Assembly: GCF_031844685.1 (NCBI RefSeq)
Contig: NZ_CP134605.1
Location: forward strand, 806,001-870,000
Direction: 5' to 3'
Source: Streptomyces sp. ITFR-21
GTDB lineage: Bacteria; Actinomycetota; Actinomycetes; Streptomycetales; Streptomycetaceae
Length of the DNA stretch: 64,000 nt
The notes below the pieces were generated by a model. It saw nothing but the letters and a program-made list of their open reading frames with translations, did no database searches and had not been told where the DNA came from. Numbering within the stretch: position 1 is the stretch's first letter; each line of letters begins with the position of its first letter. Shown here piece after piece: positions 56,936-64,000 of the stretch. The position numbers were made by a program, and so were the translations under genes.

Positions 56936-58126
56936 TCACCGGGTCCGGCGGCGGGGGCGGAACCAGAGCAGGGCGGCGGTCGCGACCAGTGCGGCGCCGG
57001 CCGCCGCGAACCCGGCGGCCACCCCGTCGCCCAGCACCTGCGCGGGGTCGGCCGCCTGGGGCGGGGGTGTCGGGCCGGGCGCGAAGTAGCGCCCCGGGTA
57101 CGCCGCCGGGACCGCGTCCACCGGCGCGGGTTTCAGCCTCCCGGCGGCGGCCAGCGCGGCCGGGGGGTCGATCATGCCGGTGCCGAGGGAGTCGCTCCGG
57201 CCGCCCTTGGGCTTGTGCCGGGTGGTGGCCTGGAGCACCTGCCTGATCTGCGCCGGGCTGAGCCGGGGGTAGGCCGAGCGGATCAGCGCCACGGTGCCGG
57301 AGACGTACGCGGAGGCGGCGCTCGTCCCCCAGCCGGTGTAGTACGTGCGGTCCGGGTCGGCGATCACCACGTCGACGCCGGGCGCGGCGACCGCGGCGTA
57401 CCAGCGGCGGGTGGAGAAGGAGGCGTGTCCGCCGTCCTGGTCGACGGCGGCGACCGCGATCACGCCGGGGTAGGCGGCCGGGTAGGAGGAGCGGTCGGCG
57501 TCCTCGCCGCCGTTGCCGGCGGAGGCGACCACGACGACGCCCTTGGCGAGCGCGTACTGGATGGCGTTGTCCTCGTCGGCGACCGGCGCGGCGGTGGAGC
57601 TGTCGTCGCCGAGCGAGAGGTTGATGACGTCGGCGCCGTGGTCGACGGCCCAGCGGATGCCGTCGGGCAGCGCGTCGCCGCGGGTCTGCCGGGCCTTCTG
57701 CCGCTGCGGGTCCTTGTCCTCCAGGATCACCCGCACCGGCAGGACGCGGGCCCGGGGGGCGATGCCGAGCACGCCGGAGCCGTGTCCCGCGCCGTGGCCG
57801 TGGCCGGCGATGATCGCGGCCATCCCGGTGCCGTGCCGGGCCCAGGCGTGGTCGCCGCGCCCGGCTCCGAAGCCGATCTCGTCCTTGCCGGGCAGTACCT
57901 GTCCGGTGAGGTCGGGGTGGGTGCCGTCGACCCCGGTGTCCAGGACGGCGACGGTGACGCCGGCGCCCTCACTGGTCCGCCACGCCTGCCGCGCGTGCAG
58001 CGCGCCCAGCGCCCAGTCGGCGTCGCGCACGGTGTCGGCGGTGGCGGGCCCGGCGGTCAGGGTGAGGGCCGCGGCGGCGGCCAGGACGGTGAGCAGGCGT
58101 CCGGCGGGCCTGGTCGGCGGCCTCAT
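56936..58126 (-). CDS. mycP: Mycosin: membrane-anchored subtilisin-like protease of a type VII secretion system
   Basis: A 396-residue S8 peptidase. A signal peptide spans about 1-30 (LLTVLAAAAALTLTAGPATA); the triad is D63 (VAVLDTGVDGTH), H98 (RHGTGMAAIIAG) and S269 (WGTSAASAYVSG), with oxyanion N205 (ASAGNGG). A C-terminal hydrophobic anchor (VAAGFAAAGAALVATAALLW) ends in FRPRRRTR, so the protease domain faces outside. This is the MycP layout of type VII (ESX-like) systems, which stabilises or regulates the secretion complex. ATG 58126 overlaps the stop of the upstream gene. No EccC, EccB or WXG100 genes are in the window, so the rest of the system is elsewhere or absent. Confidence 0.88.
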   Translation of the reverse strand: MRPPTRPAGRLLTVLAAAAALTLTAGPATADTVRDADWALGALHARQAWRTSEGAGVTVAVLDTGVDGTHPDLTGQVLPGKDEIGFGAGRGDHAWARHGTGMAAIIAGHGHGAGHGSGVLGIAPRARVLPVRVILEDKDPQRQKARQTRGDALPDGIRWAVDHGADVINLSLGDDSSTAAPVADEDNAIQYALAKGVVVVASAGNGGEDADRSSYPAAYPGVIAVAAVDQDGGHASFSTRRWYAAVAAPGVDVVIADPDRTYYTGWGTSAASAYVSGTVALIRSAYPRLSPAQIRQVLQATTRHKPKGGRSDSLGTGMIDPPAALAAAGRLKPAPVDAVPAAYPGRYFAPGPTPPPQAADPAQVLGDGVAAGFAAAGAALVATAALLWFRPRRRTR

Positions 58127-59310
58127 CGGCGGGGCTCCCGGGCGGTGGCGGGGTGGAGTTCGGCCATGACCGCGGTGCGCAGCCGGTCGTCCACGGTGGA
58201 GGCGAGGCCGGTGGCGTCGAAGCCGAGTCCCGCCTGGGCCATGGCGGTGGTCGCGCCCTGGGCGTCGGCCTTGTCGGCGGGCTGCGGTACGGGGACGGCG
58301 CGGCCGTCGGCGAAGCCGCTCACCGCGTACACCACGAACGGCAGGTCGGCCGAGACCTGGACGGTCCAGCTGCCGCGCTGCTCGTCGCCGAAGGAGGCCG
58401 CGGCGGTGCCGGGGAAGGCTGCGGCCCGGGGTATCAGGTCGCCGCGGCGGCCGAGGCCGTCGGTGTCCCAGCGCAGGTGGAGCGCGTTCATCGCGGGCGC
58501 CTGCGCGGAGGTGACGAGCAGGCCGACGGTGGTCACGGTGGTGGAGGTGCTGTCCATGTAGGTGGCGCGCAGCAGGCGTACGCAGCCGATGGGCGCCAGC
58601 ACCTTCTGCAGCAGCGGGTCGAAGGCGCCCGCGCAGCCGGCGGGGGGCGCCACCCCGATCCGGGTCCAGGACCGTTCCGCGCCGCCGGGGCCGCCGCTCC
58701 TGTCGCTGTACCGGGGTGGGAAGAGCTGGTCGACGGGGGTGTTGCGCCAGACGTCGCGGGCGGTGGCGAACGCCTCGGCGCTGCCGTCGGCGACCGGTGC
58801 CGGCTGCCGCGGCCCGTGGTTGATCACCGTGCCGGCCGTGGCGCCGCCGATCAGCCCGAGGCCGAGCACCAGGCACAGCGCGGTGGCGGCCCGCCGGCCG
58901 GCCCGCGCGGGCGGCGGCCCGGCCGGCGGCGGCCATACGGCAGCCGGCGGTATCGGCGGGGCGGCGTACGGCACGGCGCCGGGGGCGTACGACGGTGGAC
59001 CCGTGGCGGTGCCCGCGGCCGGCGGGCCGGCGGGCGGCGCGGGAGCGGGTGCGAGGGCCGGCCGGGGCGGCGCGGCCGCCGGCGGGACGGCCGACCGCTG
59101 GGCAGGGGGCGGCGCGGCCGGCGGCGGGGGAAGGGGCGGCTGCGGCGGGGCGGCGTTCTCCGGGGCGGATCGGAGGGCCGGCGGGTGGTGCGGGGGCTGC
59201 TGCGGCGGCGGAGCGGGGCGGCGGTCCGCGCCGGAGGCCCGGGGTACCCGCGGGTGGAGGGTGGGGAACGGACCCGGTGGTGTCTGTCCGTCGTCCACTC
59301 CGGTGCTCAC
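58123..59310 (-). CDS. Single-span membrane protein paired with mycosin
   Basis: A 395-residue protein: ~135 residues of Pro/Ala-rich cytoplasmic sequence, one hydrophobic helix (AATALCLVLGLGLIGGATAG at about 140-160), and an extracellular domain of ~230 residues. That domain has two cysteines (GCAGAFDPLLQKVLAPIGCV) that could form a disulphide. The stop overlaps the mycP start by ATGA, so the proteins are made together. The arrangement suggests that the extracellular domain is a partner or substrate adaptor of the mycosin; this is inference from linkage. I do not recognise a family. Confidence 0.8.
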   Translation of the reverse strand: MSTGVDDGQTPPGPFPTLHPRVPRASGADRRPAPPPQQPPHHPPALRSAPENAAPPQPPLPPPPAAPPPAQRSAVPPAAAPPRPALAPAPAPPAGPPAAGTATGPPSYAPGAVPYAAPPIPPAAVWPPPAGPPPARAGRRAATALCLVLGLGLIGGATAGTVINHGPRQPAPVADGSAEAFATARDVWRNTPVDQLFPPRYSDRSGGPGGAERSWTRIGVAPPAGCAGAFDPLLQKVLAPIGCVRLLRATYMDSTSTTVTTVGLLVTSAQAPAMNALHLRWDTDGLGRRGDLIPRAAAFPGTAAASFGDEQRGSWTVQVSADLPFVVYAVSGFADGRAVPVPQPADKADAQGATTAMAQAGLGFDATGLASTVDDRLRTAVMAELHPATAREPRR

Positions 59311-59401
59311 CCGGCGCCCCCTCGTGACCTCTGCGTGCGCGGTTCGCGCGTCACTCTACGGGGTCGCGCGATGGTGCGGTTGCGGCGGGGCGAGGGGCAA
59401 G

Positions 59402-59421
59402 GGGCTACCGTTCGGTAGCCC
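59402..59421. promoter_or_regulatory. TetR-type operator candidate before the PLP enzyme gene
   Basis: GGGCTACCGTTCGGTAGCCC is a perfect 20-base palindrome (9-bp arms, two-base centre), lying 22 bases before ATG 59443 and so overlapping the core promoter. The inner CTACCG-TT-CGGTAG is typical of operators for TetR-family repressors. No regulator gene is adjacent. Confidence 0.6.
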
Positions 59422-59442
59422 TGGTCTGGCAGGCTGCACGCC

Positions 59443-60648
59443 ATGTCCGATCGCACTGCCGACCGGGCCCGGTACGACCGGGCCACCGCTCATCTCGACG
59501 CCCCGGTGGCGATCGTGGACCTGGAGGCGTTCGACGCCAACGCGGACGACCTGGTGCGCCGCGCGGCCGGGAAGCCGGTCCGGGTCGCCTCCAAGTCGGT
59601 ACGCTGCCGGGCGCTGCTGGAACGGGTGCTGGCCCGGGACGGCTTCGCGGGCGTCATGTCCTTCACGCTGGCCGAGTCGCTGTGGCTGGCCAGGACCGGG
59701 TTCACCGACGTGCTGCTGGCCTACCCCTCGGCGGACCGCGCCGGCTTCGCCGAGCTGGCCGCCGACCCCAGGCTGGCGCGGACGGTGTCGGTGATGGTCG
59801 ACGACGTCGCCCAGCTCGATCTGATCGACGCGGCCCGCGGCGCGGACGGCACCCAGACCATCCGGGTCTGCCTGGAACTCGACACGTCACTGCGGAAGTT
59901 GGGCGGCCTGCTGCGGGTGGGCGCACTGCGCTCGCCGCTGCGCACCGCGGAGCGGATGGCCGGGCTGGCCCAAACGGTCGCCACCCGGCCGGGCTTCCGG
60001 ATGGTGGGCGTCATGGCGTACGAGGGGCACGTCGCGGGGGTCGGCGACACGGTCCCGGGACGGCCGGTCCGGTCGCTGGCCATACGGCTGATGCAGACCA
60101 CGGCCCGCAAGGAGCTGGCGGCGCGGCGCGCGGAGGCGGTACGGGCGGTGCGGGCGGTGGCGCCGGACCTGGAGTTCGTCAACGGCGGCGGCACCGGCAG
60201 CGTGCAGACCACGGCGGCGGAGGACGCGGTGACCGAGGTCGCGGCGGGCTCCGGGCTCTTCCTGCCGCGGCTGTTCGACAACTACTCGTCCTTCCACGGC
60301 CGCCCGGCCGCGCTGTTCGCCCAGCCGGTGGTCCGCCGGCCGGGCGTGGGGGTGGTGACGGTGCTCGGCGGCGGCTACCCGGCGTCGGGCGCGGCGGGCG
60401 CCGACCGGCTGCCGGTGCCGTATCTCCCCGAGGGGCTGGCCTTCGACCCGCAGGAGGGGCCGGGCGAGGTGCAGACCCCGCTTCTCGGCTCGGCCGCGGA
60501 CGATCTGCTGATCGGCGACAAGGTGTGGTTCCGGCACGCGAAGGCCGGTGAACTGTGCGAGCGGTTCGCCGAGTTGCAGCTGGTGACCGGCGACCGGGTG
60601 ACGGCGGCGGTGCCGACGTACCGGGGCGAGGGCAAAACGTTCCTGTAG
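59443..60648 (+). CDS. PLP-dependent amino acid deaminase/aldolase (alanine-racemase fold)
   Basis: A 401-residue protein with the alanine-racemase N-terminal barrel. The PLP lysine is in PVRVASKSVRCRALLERVLA; other core segments are GFAGVMSFTLAESLWLARTG, IRVCLELDTSLRKLGG and MVGVMAYEGHVAGVGDTVPG. The D-threonine-aldolase-type C-terminal domain includes LFDNYSSFHG and GDKVWFRHAKAGELCERFAE, where the His and Cys would hold a divalent metal in D-threonine aldolase/D-serine dehydratase relatives. The exact substrate is not predictable. A TetR-type palindrome overlaps its promoter and no Shine-Dalgarno is evident. Confidence 0.85.
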   Translation: MSDRTADRARYDRATAHLDAPVAIVDLEAFDANADDLVRRAAGKPVRVASKSVRCRALLERVLARDGFAGVMSFTLAESLWLARTGFTDVLLAYPSADRAGFAELAADPRLARTVSVMVDDVAQLDLIDAARGADGTQTIRVCLELDTSLRKLGGLLRVGALRSPLRTAERMAGLAQTVATRPGFRMVGVMAYEGHVAGVGDTVPGRPVRSLAIRLMQTTARKELAARRAEAVRAVRAVAPDLEFVNGGGTGSVQTTAAEDAVTEVAAGSGLFLPRLFDNYSSFHGRPAALFAQPVVRRPGVGVVTVLGGGYPASGAAGADRLPVPYLPEGLAFDPQEGPGEVQTPLLGSAADDLLIGDKVWFRHAKAGELCERFAELQLVTGDRVTAAVPTYRGEGKTFL

Positions 60649-60772
60649 GCCCGGCGCCACAAGCCCGGCGCCACAAGCCCGTGGCGGCCCACCGCGTTCT
60701 GCGCAGGGCCGCCTCGGAGCTCCGGCTGAGGAGGGCGCCTCGGGCCGGCGGGCCGCAGGCCGCAGGAGCCGG

Positions 60773-61783
60773 TCAGACGCCGGTGCCGCCCGTGCTGCCG
60801 GCCGGGCCGCCGCTGCTGTCCGCCTTGATGCCCTGGGTGATCTCGTCCATGACCTCCAGGCCCGGGGCCTTGTCGGTGATGTCGAAGCCGAAGCGGACCA
60901 CGACGATGTTGGTCTTGTCCGCCGGGGACGGGAACGCCAGCGACTCCACGTAGCCGTCGGTGCCGGACTCGGTCTGCACCTTCCAGCGGACGTAGTAGCC
61001 CTTCTGCCCGGCCACCGTCGCCGATCCGGCGCCGATCTGCTGGTGGGAGGTGGTGGCGCCGTAGGTGTCCTCGTTGTAGGAGTCGGCGGCGTTGCCGGCG
61101 ATGTCCGCGCGGGCGACCGCCTCGGGCGTGGTGCCGTTGAGCTTGAGGGCCTGCGCGGGCGCGGAGTAGGCGCCGCCGAGCGAGCACGCCTGGGTACCGG
61201 AGTCGTCGCCGGGGCAGGTGTAGGCGCCGGTGGAGATGTTGGCGCCGACCCCGGCCGTACCGGGGCTGCCCTGCCAGCCGGCCGGCACCGGCAGCCGGAT
61301 GCCGTCGTAGACGTCGACGGGCGGTCCCGCGGCGGGGGCGGTCGGCGCGCCCTGGCCGCCGGGGTCGTCCGGGCCGCCGGGGTTCAGCGGTGTCCCGCCC
61401 CGGCCGGGCCCGCGCGGGCTCTCCGGGGTGCCGGCACTGGGCGTGGGGCGGCTCTTGGCGTCGTCGTCCTTGCCGCTGCCGCCGCCGGCGGCCAGCACGG
61501 CCGCGACCACGCCGCCGATCAGCACCAGGGCGAGCACGACGGCGACGACGACCGTACCGGTCCTGCGCCGCCGGGGCTCGGGGAACGGGCCGGGCGGCGG
61601 GTAGCCGACCGGGTAGCCGACGGGATGACCGGGGTAGACCGGCGGGGCGTCCACGGGTGTGGGCGCGGGCGCGGTCCTGGTGTACTCGGTCCACGTGGTC
61701 CCGTCCCACCAGCGTTCCATGGCCGGGCCGTTGCCTGTGTGCCCGGGTTCTGGATACCAGCCGGGCGGGGTCGTCGTCGTCAC
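60773..61783 (-). CDS. DUF2510 membrane-anchored protein with secreted C-terminal domain
   Basis: A 336-residue protein. The N-terminal DUF2510 domain reads PPGWYPEPGHTGNGPAMERW then WDGTTWTEYTR. A Pro/Tyr/Gly-rich linker with repeated VGYP units follows, then one transmembrane helix (TGTVVVAVVLALVLIGGVVA), a Ser/Pro/Gly linker, and an extracellular domain of about 180 residues. That domain has one Cys pair (TCPGDDSGTQACS) and a lipoprotein-LpqN-like beta-rich layout (GQKGYYVRWKVQTESGTDGY). GTG 61783 is chosen over GTG 61792 because AAGGTGA is suitably spaced. Function unknown; probably envelope-associated. Confidence 0.85.
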   Translation of the reverse strand: MTTTTPPGWYPEPGHTGNGPAMERWWDGTTWTEYTRTAPAPTPVDAPPVYPGHPVGYPVGYPPPGPFPEPRRRRTGTVVVAVVLALVLIGGVVAAVLAAGGGSGKDDDAKSRPTPSAGTPESPRGPGRGGTPLNPGGPDDPGGQGAPTAPAAGPPVDVYDGIRLPVPAGWQGSPGTAGVGANISTGAYTCPGDDSGTQACSLGGAYSAPAQALKLNGTTPEAVARADIAGNAADSYNEDTYGATTSHQQIGAGSATVAGQKGYYVRWKVQTESGTDGYVESLAFPSPADKTNIVVVRFGFDITDKAPGLEVMDEITQGIKADSSGGPAGSTGGTGV

Positions 61784-61856
61784 GCCGGTCACCTTATGGC
61801 CCCAGCATGAGGATCCCGTAAGCAACGGGGTCGGGTACCGGCCGCACCGGCTGCGG

Positions 61857-62621
61857 TCAGCGCGCCGCGGCCCGCAGCGCCCGCCCGAGAACCGTGGGCG
61901 CCTCGGCGAGCGAGGGTCCGTACCAGGTGAGATGGCGCCCGCTGACGAGGGCGGCGGGCAGTGCGGGGAACGCCTCGGGGCCGTCGGCGGCGGTGAAGCG
62001 GTACGGCTCGTCGGGCAGGACCACCAGGTCGGCGGCGGGCAGGTCGGCCGGGTCGATCCTCGGGTAGCGCTCGGGGCTGCCGGCGTGCACGTGGTCGACG
62101 CCGAGCCGGGCCAGCAGGTCGCCGGCGAAGGTGTCGCGGCCGAGCGTCATCCAGGGGCGCCGCCAGACCGGCACGACCGCGCGCAGCCGGGGGGCGTACG
62201 GTGTCACCTCACGCCAGGCGGCCTCCGCCGTGTCCAGCCAGCCGGGTCTGGCCAGTCCGCAGCCGTCGGTCAGGACGCGTCCGAGTTCGGCGAACGCCTG
62301 CGGCAGGGACCGTACCTCGGTGACCAGGACGCGCAGACCGGCGGCCCGCAGGGCGGCCAGGTCCGGCGGGCGGTTCTCCTCCTCGTTGGCGATCACCAGG
62401 TCGGGCCGGAGGGCGGCGACGGCGGCCACGTCGGGGTTCTTGGTGCCGCCGACACGCACCACGTCCAGGCCGGCCGGGCGGCTGCACCAGTCGGTCGCGC
62501 CGACGAGCAGTCCGGGGTCGCTGACGGCGACGGCCTCGGTGAGCGATGGAACCAGCGAGACGACCCGGCGGGCGGGGCGGACCAGGCGGGCGGGGCGGTC
62601 GGGCGGGCTCGGCGGGGTCAC
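61857..62621 (-). CDS. BtuF-like helical-backbone metal/corrin-binding protein, apparently cytoplasmic
   Basis: A 254-residue periplasmic-binding-protein-like (type III) domain: RRVVSLVPSLTEAVAVSDPG, LLVGATDWCSRPAGLDVVRV, GGTKNPDVAAVAALRPDLVI and ANEEENRPPDLAALRAAGLR match the BtuF/helical-backbone receptor family. There is no signal peptide or lipobox at GTG 62621, nor at the alternative ATG 62660. It therefore differs from exported BtuF and belongs to the cytosolic homologues found in actinomycetes, of unknown role. It is divergent from the exonuclease gene, 48 bases away. A link to the cobalamin genes of this window is possible but unproven. Confidence 0.85.
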   Translation of the reverse strand: MTPPSPPDRPARLVRPARRVVSLVPSLTEAVAVSDPGLLVGATDWCSRPAGLDVVRVGGTKNPDVAAVAALRPDLVIANEEENRPPDLAALRAAGLRVLVTEVRSLPQAFAELGRVLTDGCGLARPGWLDTAEAAWREVTPYAPRLRAVVPVWRRPWMTLGRDTFAGDLLARLGVDHVHAGSPERYPRIDPADLPAADLVVLPDEPYRFTAADGPEAFPALPAALVSGRHLTWYGPSLAEAPTVLGRALRAAAR

Positions 62622-62669
62622 CGTCCCACGGTACGGCGGTCTGTCGGCGGGGCGTGCCATGCTGGCGCC

Positions 62670-63623
62670 GTGACTGACCACAAGCCCGGCAGCCTGCTGC
62701 TTCTCGACACCGCGAGCCTGTACTTCCGCGCCTTCTTCGGGGTGCCCGAATCGGTGAAGGCGCCGGACGGCACCCCGGTCAACGCGGTACGCGGCCTGCT
62801 CGACTTCATCGCCCGGCTGGTCGCCGACCACTCCCCCGGGCACCTGGTGGCGTGCATGGACGCGGACTGGCGCCCGCAGTGGCGGGTCGAGCTCATCCCG
62901 TCGTACAAGTCGCACCGCGTCGCCGACGAACCGGCGGCCGGAGCCGGCGGCGAGGGCGCCGCGGAGCAGGTGCCGGACACCCTCGCGCCGCAGGTCCCGG
63001 TGATCGAGGCGGTGCTGGACGCGATCGGCGTCGCCCGGCTCGGCGTGCCCGGCTACGAGGCCGACGACGTGATCGGCACCCTCGCGGTGGCCGCCGCCGG
63101 CCCGGTGGCGATCGTGACCGGTGACCGCGACCTCTTCCAGCTGGTGGACGACGCCCGCGGGGTGCGGGTGCTGTACCCGCGCAAGGGCGTCGGCGACTGC
63201 GACGTCATCGACGAGGAGGCGATCGCGTCGCGGTACGGGGTGCGCGCCGGCCAGTACGCGGACTTCGCGGCGCTGCGCGGCGACCCGAGTGACGGGCTGC
63301 CCGGGGTGAAGGGCATCGGCGAGAAGACCGCCGCCGAGCTGGTCACCCGCTACGGGGACCTGGCCGGGGTCCGGGCCGCCGCCGCCGACCCGCTCTCCCG
63401 GCTCACCGCGGCCCGGCGCCGCACCATCACCGAGGCCGCCGCGTATCTGGATGTCGCGCCCAAGGTGGTCCGGGTGGCCGACGACGTGCCGCTGCCGCGG
63501 TTCGACGCGGCGCTGCCAAGCGAGCCGGCCGACCCGCGGGCGCTGGCGTGGCTGGCCGAGCGGTGGGGGCTGGGCGGTTCGCTGGCCCGGCTGCTGGACG
63601 CGCTGGCGAAGGCGGCGGGCTGA
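62670..63623 (+). CDS. Stand-alone 5'-3' exonuclease (DNA polymerase I-like)
   Basis: A 317-residue protein homologous to the 5'-nuclease domain of Pol I, without the polymerase part. The acidic metal ligands are in LLLLDTASLYFRAFFG, GYEADDVIGTLAVAAA and VTGDRDLFQLVDD, and the helix-hairpin-helix reads GDPSDGLPGVKGIGEKTAAE. An insertion rich in Ala/Gly/Glu (AGAGGEGAAEQ) lies in the helical-arch region near residue 95. It would remove flaps or RNA primers. GTG 62670 begins without a Shine-Dalgarno, with a possible -10 (CATGCT) seven bases upstream, so it may be leaderless. Confidence 0.93.
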   Translation: MTDHKPGSLLLLDTASLYFRAFFGVPESVKAPDGTPVNAVRGLLDFIARLVADHSPGHLVACMDADWRPQWRVELIPSYKSHRVADEPAAGAGGEGAAEQVPDTLAPQVPVIEAVLDAIGVARLGVPGYEADDVIGTLAVAAAGPVAIVTGDRDLFQLVDDARGVRVLYPRKGVGDCDVIDEEAIASRYGVRAGQYADFAALRGDPSDGLPGVKGIGEKTAAELVTRYGDLAGVRAAAADPLSRLTAARRRTITEAAAYLDVAPKVVRVADDVPLPRFDAALPSEPADPRALAWLAERWGLGGSLARLLDALAKAAG

Positions 63624-63672
63624 CCGGCCGGTCGGGGGACGGGCCGGAACCGGGCCGGCGGCGGGGGCTCCG

Positions 63673-64000
63673 GTGGCGCCGGGCGCGCCCTACGTGATGG
63701 CGCTGGCGCCGGTCGCGGTCCGGCCGTGCTCGGTCGCCGTCGCGCTGGAGATCCGGGGTGAGCGCTGGTCGCTGCTCGCGCTGCGGGAGCTGGCCTACGG
63801 GGTGCACCGCTTCTCGAGGATCGCGGGCTGCACGGGCGCGTCCCGCGACATTCTGGCGGACCGGCTGCGCAAGCTGGAGGAGGCGGGCGTCGTCGAGCGC
63901 CGGCCGTACAGCGAGCACCCGCCGCGCCACGAGTACCACCTGACGCAGGCGGGCCAGGAGCTGTTCCCGGTGATGCAGGGGCTGCGGGCCTGGGGCGACA
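63673..64000 (+). CDS. HxlR-family transcriptional regulator, cut by the window end
   Basis: The visible ~109 residues include CSVAVALEIRGERWSLLALR, RFSRIAGCTGASRDILADRL, RKLEEAGVVERRPYSEHPPR and HEYHLTQAGQELFPVMQGLR, the winged-helix core of HxlR/MarR-like redox- or aldehyde-responsive regulators. A Cys near residue 19 (RPCSVAVAL) is the usual redox-sensitive position. GTG 63673 is taken as start (GGGGG six bases upstream); ATG 63697 is possible. The C terminus is beyond base 64000, and the neighbouring target gene is not visible. Confidence 0.85.
   Translation, partial: MAPGAPYVMALAPVAVRPCSVAVALEIRGERWSLLALRELAYGVHRFSRIAGCTGASRDILADRLRKLEEAGVVERRPYSEHPPRHEYHLTQAGQELFPVMQGLRAWGD

Overview
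The window is chromosomal DNA of a high-GC actinomycete, very probably a member of the Streptomycetaceae. This rests on the strongly GC-biased third codon positions, frequent GTG starts, start-stop overlaps (ATGA/GTGA), and family content: an argCJBDRGH cluster, rplT-rpmI-infC, pheST, a BluB-CobT fusion, a mycosin and Streptomyces-type Ser/Thr kinases. No rRNA, tRNA or CRISPR array was seen. All identifications come from reading the translated sequence; no database search was run.

Left part (0-15 kb) is accessory-like and worn. It holds remnants of an oxidoreductase and a TPR regulator, an APH-fold phosphotransferase, a membrane-anchored Ser/Thr kinase, an XRE-flavin-binding fusion gene broken by a frameshift, and a two-subunit acyl-CoA dehydrogenase operon. 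Next comes a xylobiose/oligosaccharide-type operon in which the LacI regulator, its operator and the GH3 glycosidase are intact, while the binding protein and both permeases have collapsed into about 1 kb of frameshifted, deleted remnants.

Middle part (15-38 kb) is core metabolism. It contains a TrmH-type methyltransferase, siroheme/cobalamin genes (cysG-like, a 1219-residue protein joining a disordered region, BluB and CobT, and cobL), acetyltransferases, small membrane proteins, a sigma-like factor and a PlsC acyltransferase. The complete arginine cluster argC-J-B-D-R then G-H follows, with AT-rich ArgR-box-like sequences before argC and argG, and then an RlmG-like methyltransferase.

An insertion hotspot (38.1-41.6 kb) separates that methyltransferase from a 3-hydroxybutyryl-CoA dehydrogenase gene. 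It carries an XRE fragment, a multiply frameshifted ISAs1-type transposase, an orphan lipoprotein of lower GC content, and an intact-looking IS3-family element (1324 bp) without visible target duplication.

Right part (41.7-64 kb) has a polysaccharide-exporter-type ABC ATPase, a repeat cluster ending in a perfect 21-bp hairpin, and an unusual overlapping gene pair: a small EACC1-like protein and a 499-residue protein with an HExxH motif. The latter pair is the best candidate for an undescribed system. After it come pheST, a PAS histidine kinase, a second TrmH-type enzyme, and rplT-rpmI-infC, where infC probably starts at ATC behind a terminator-like leader hairpin. The end of the window has an aquaporin, an SseB-like protein, a mycosin with its partner protein, a PLP deaminase/aldolase-type enzyme, a DUF2510 protein, a BtuF-like protein, a 5'-3' exonuclease and a truncated HxlR regulator.
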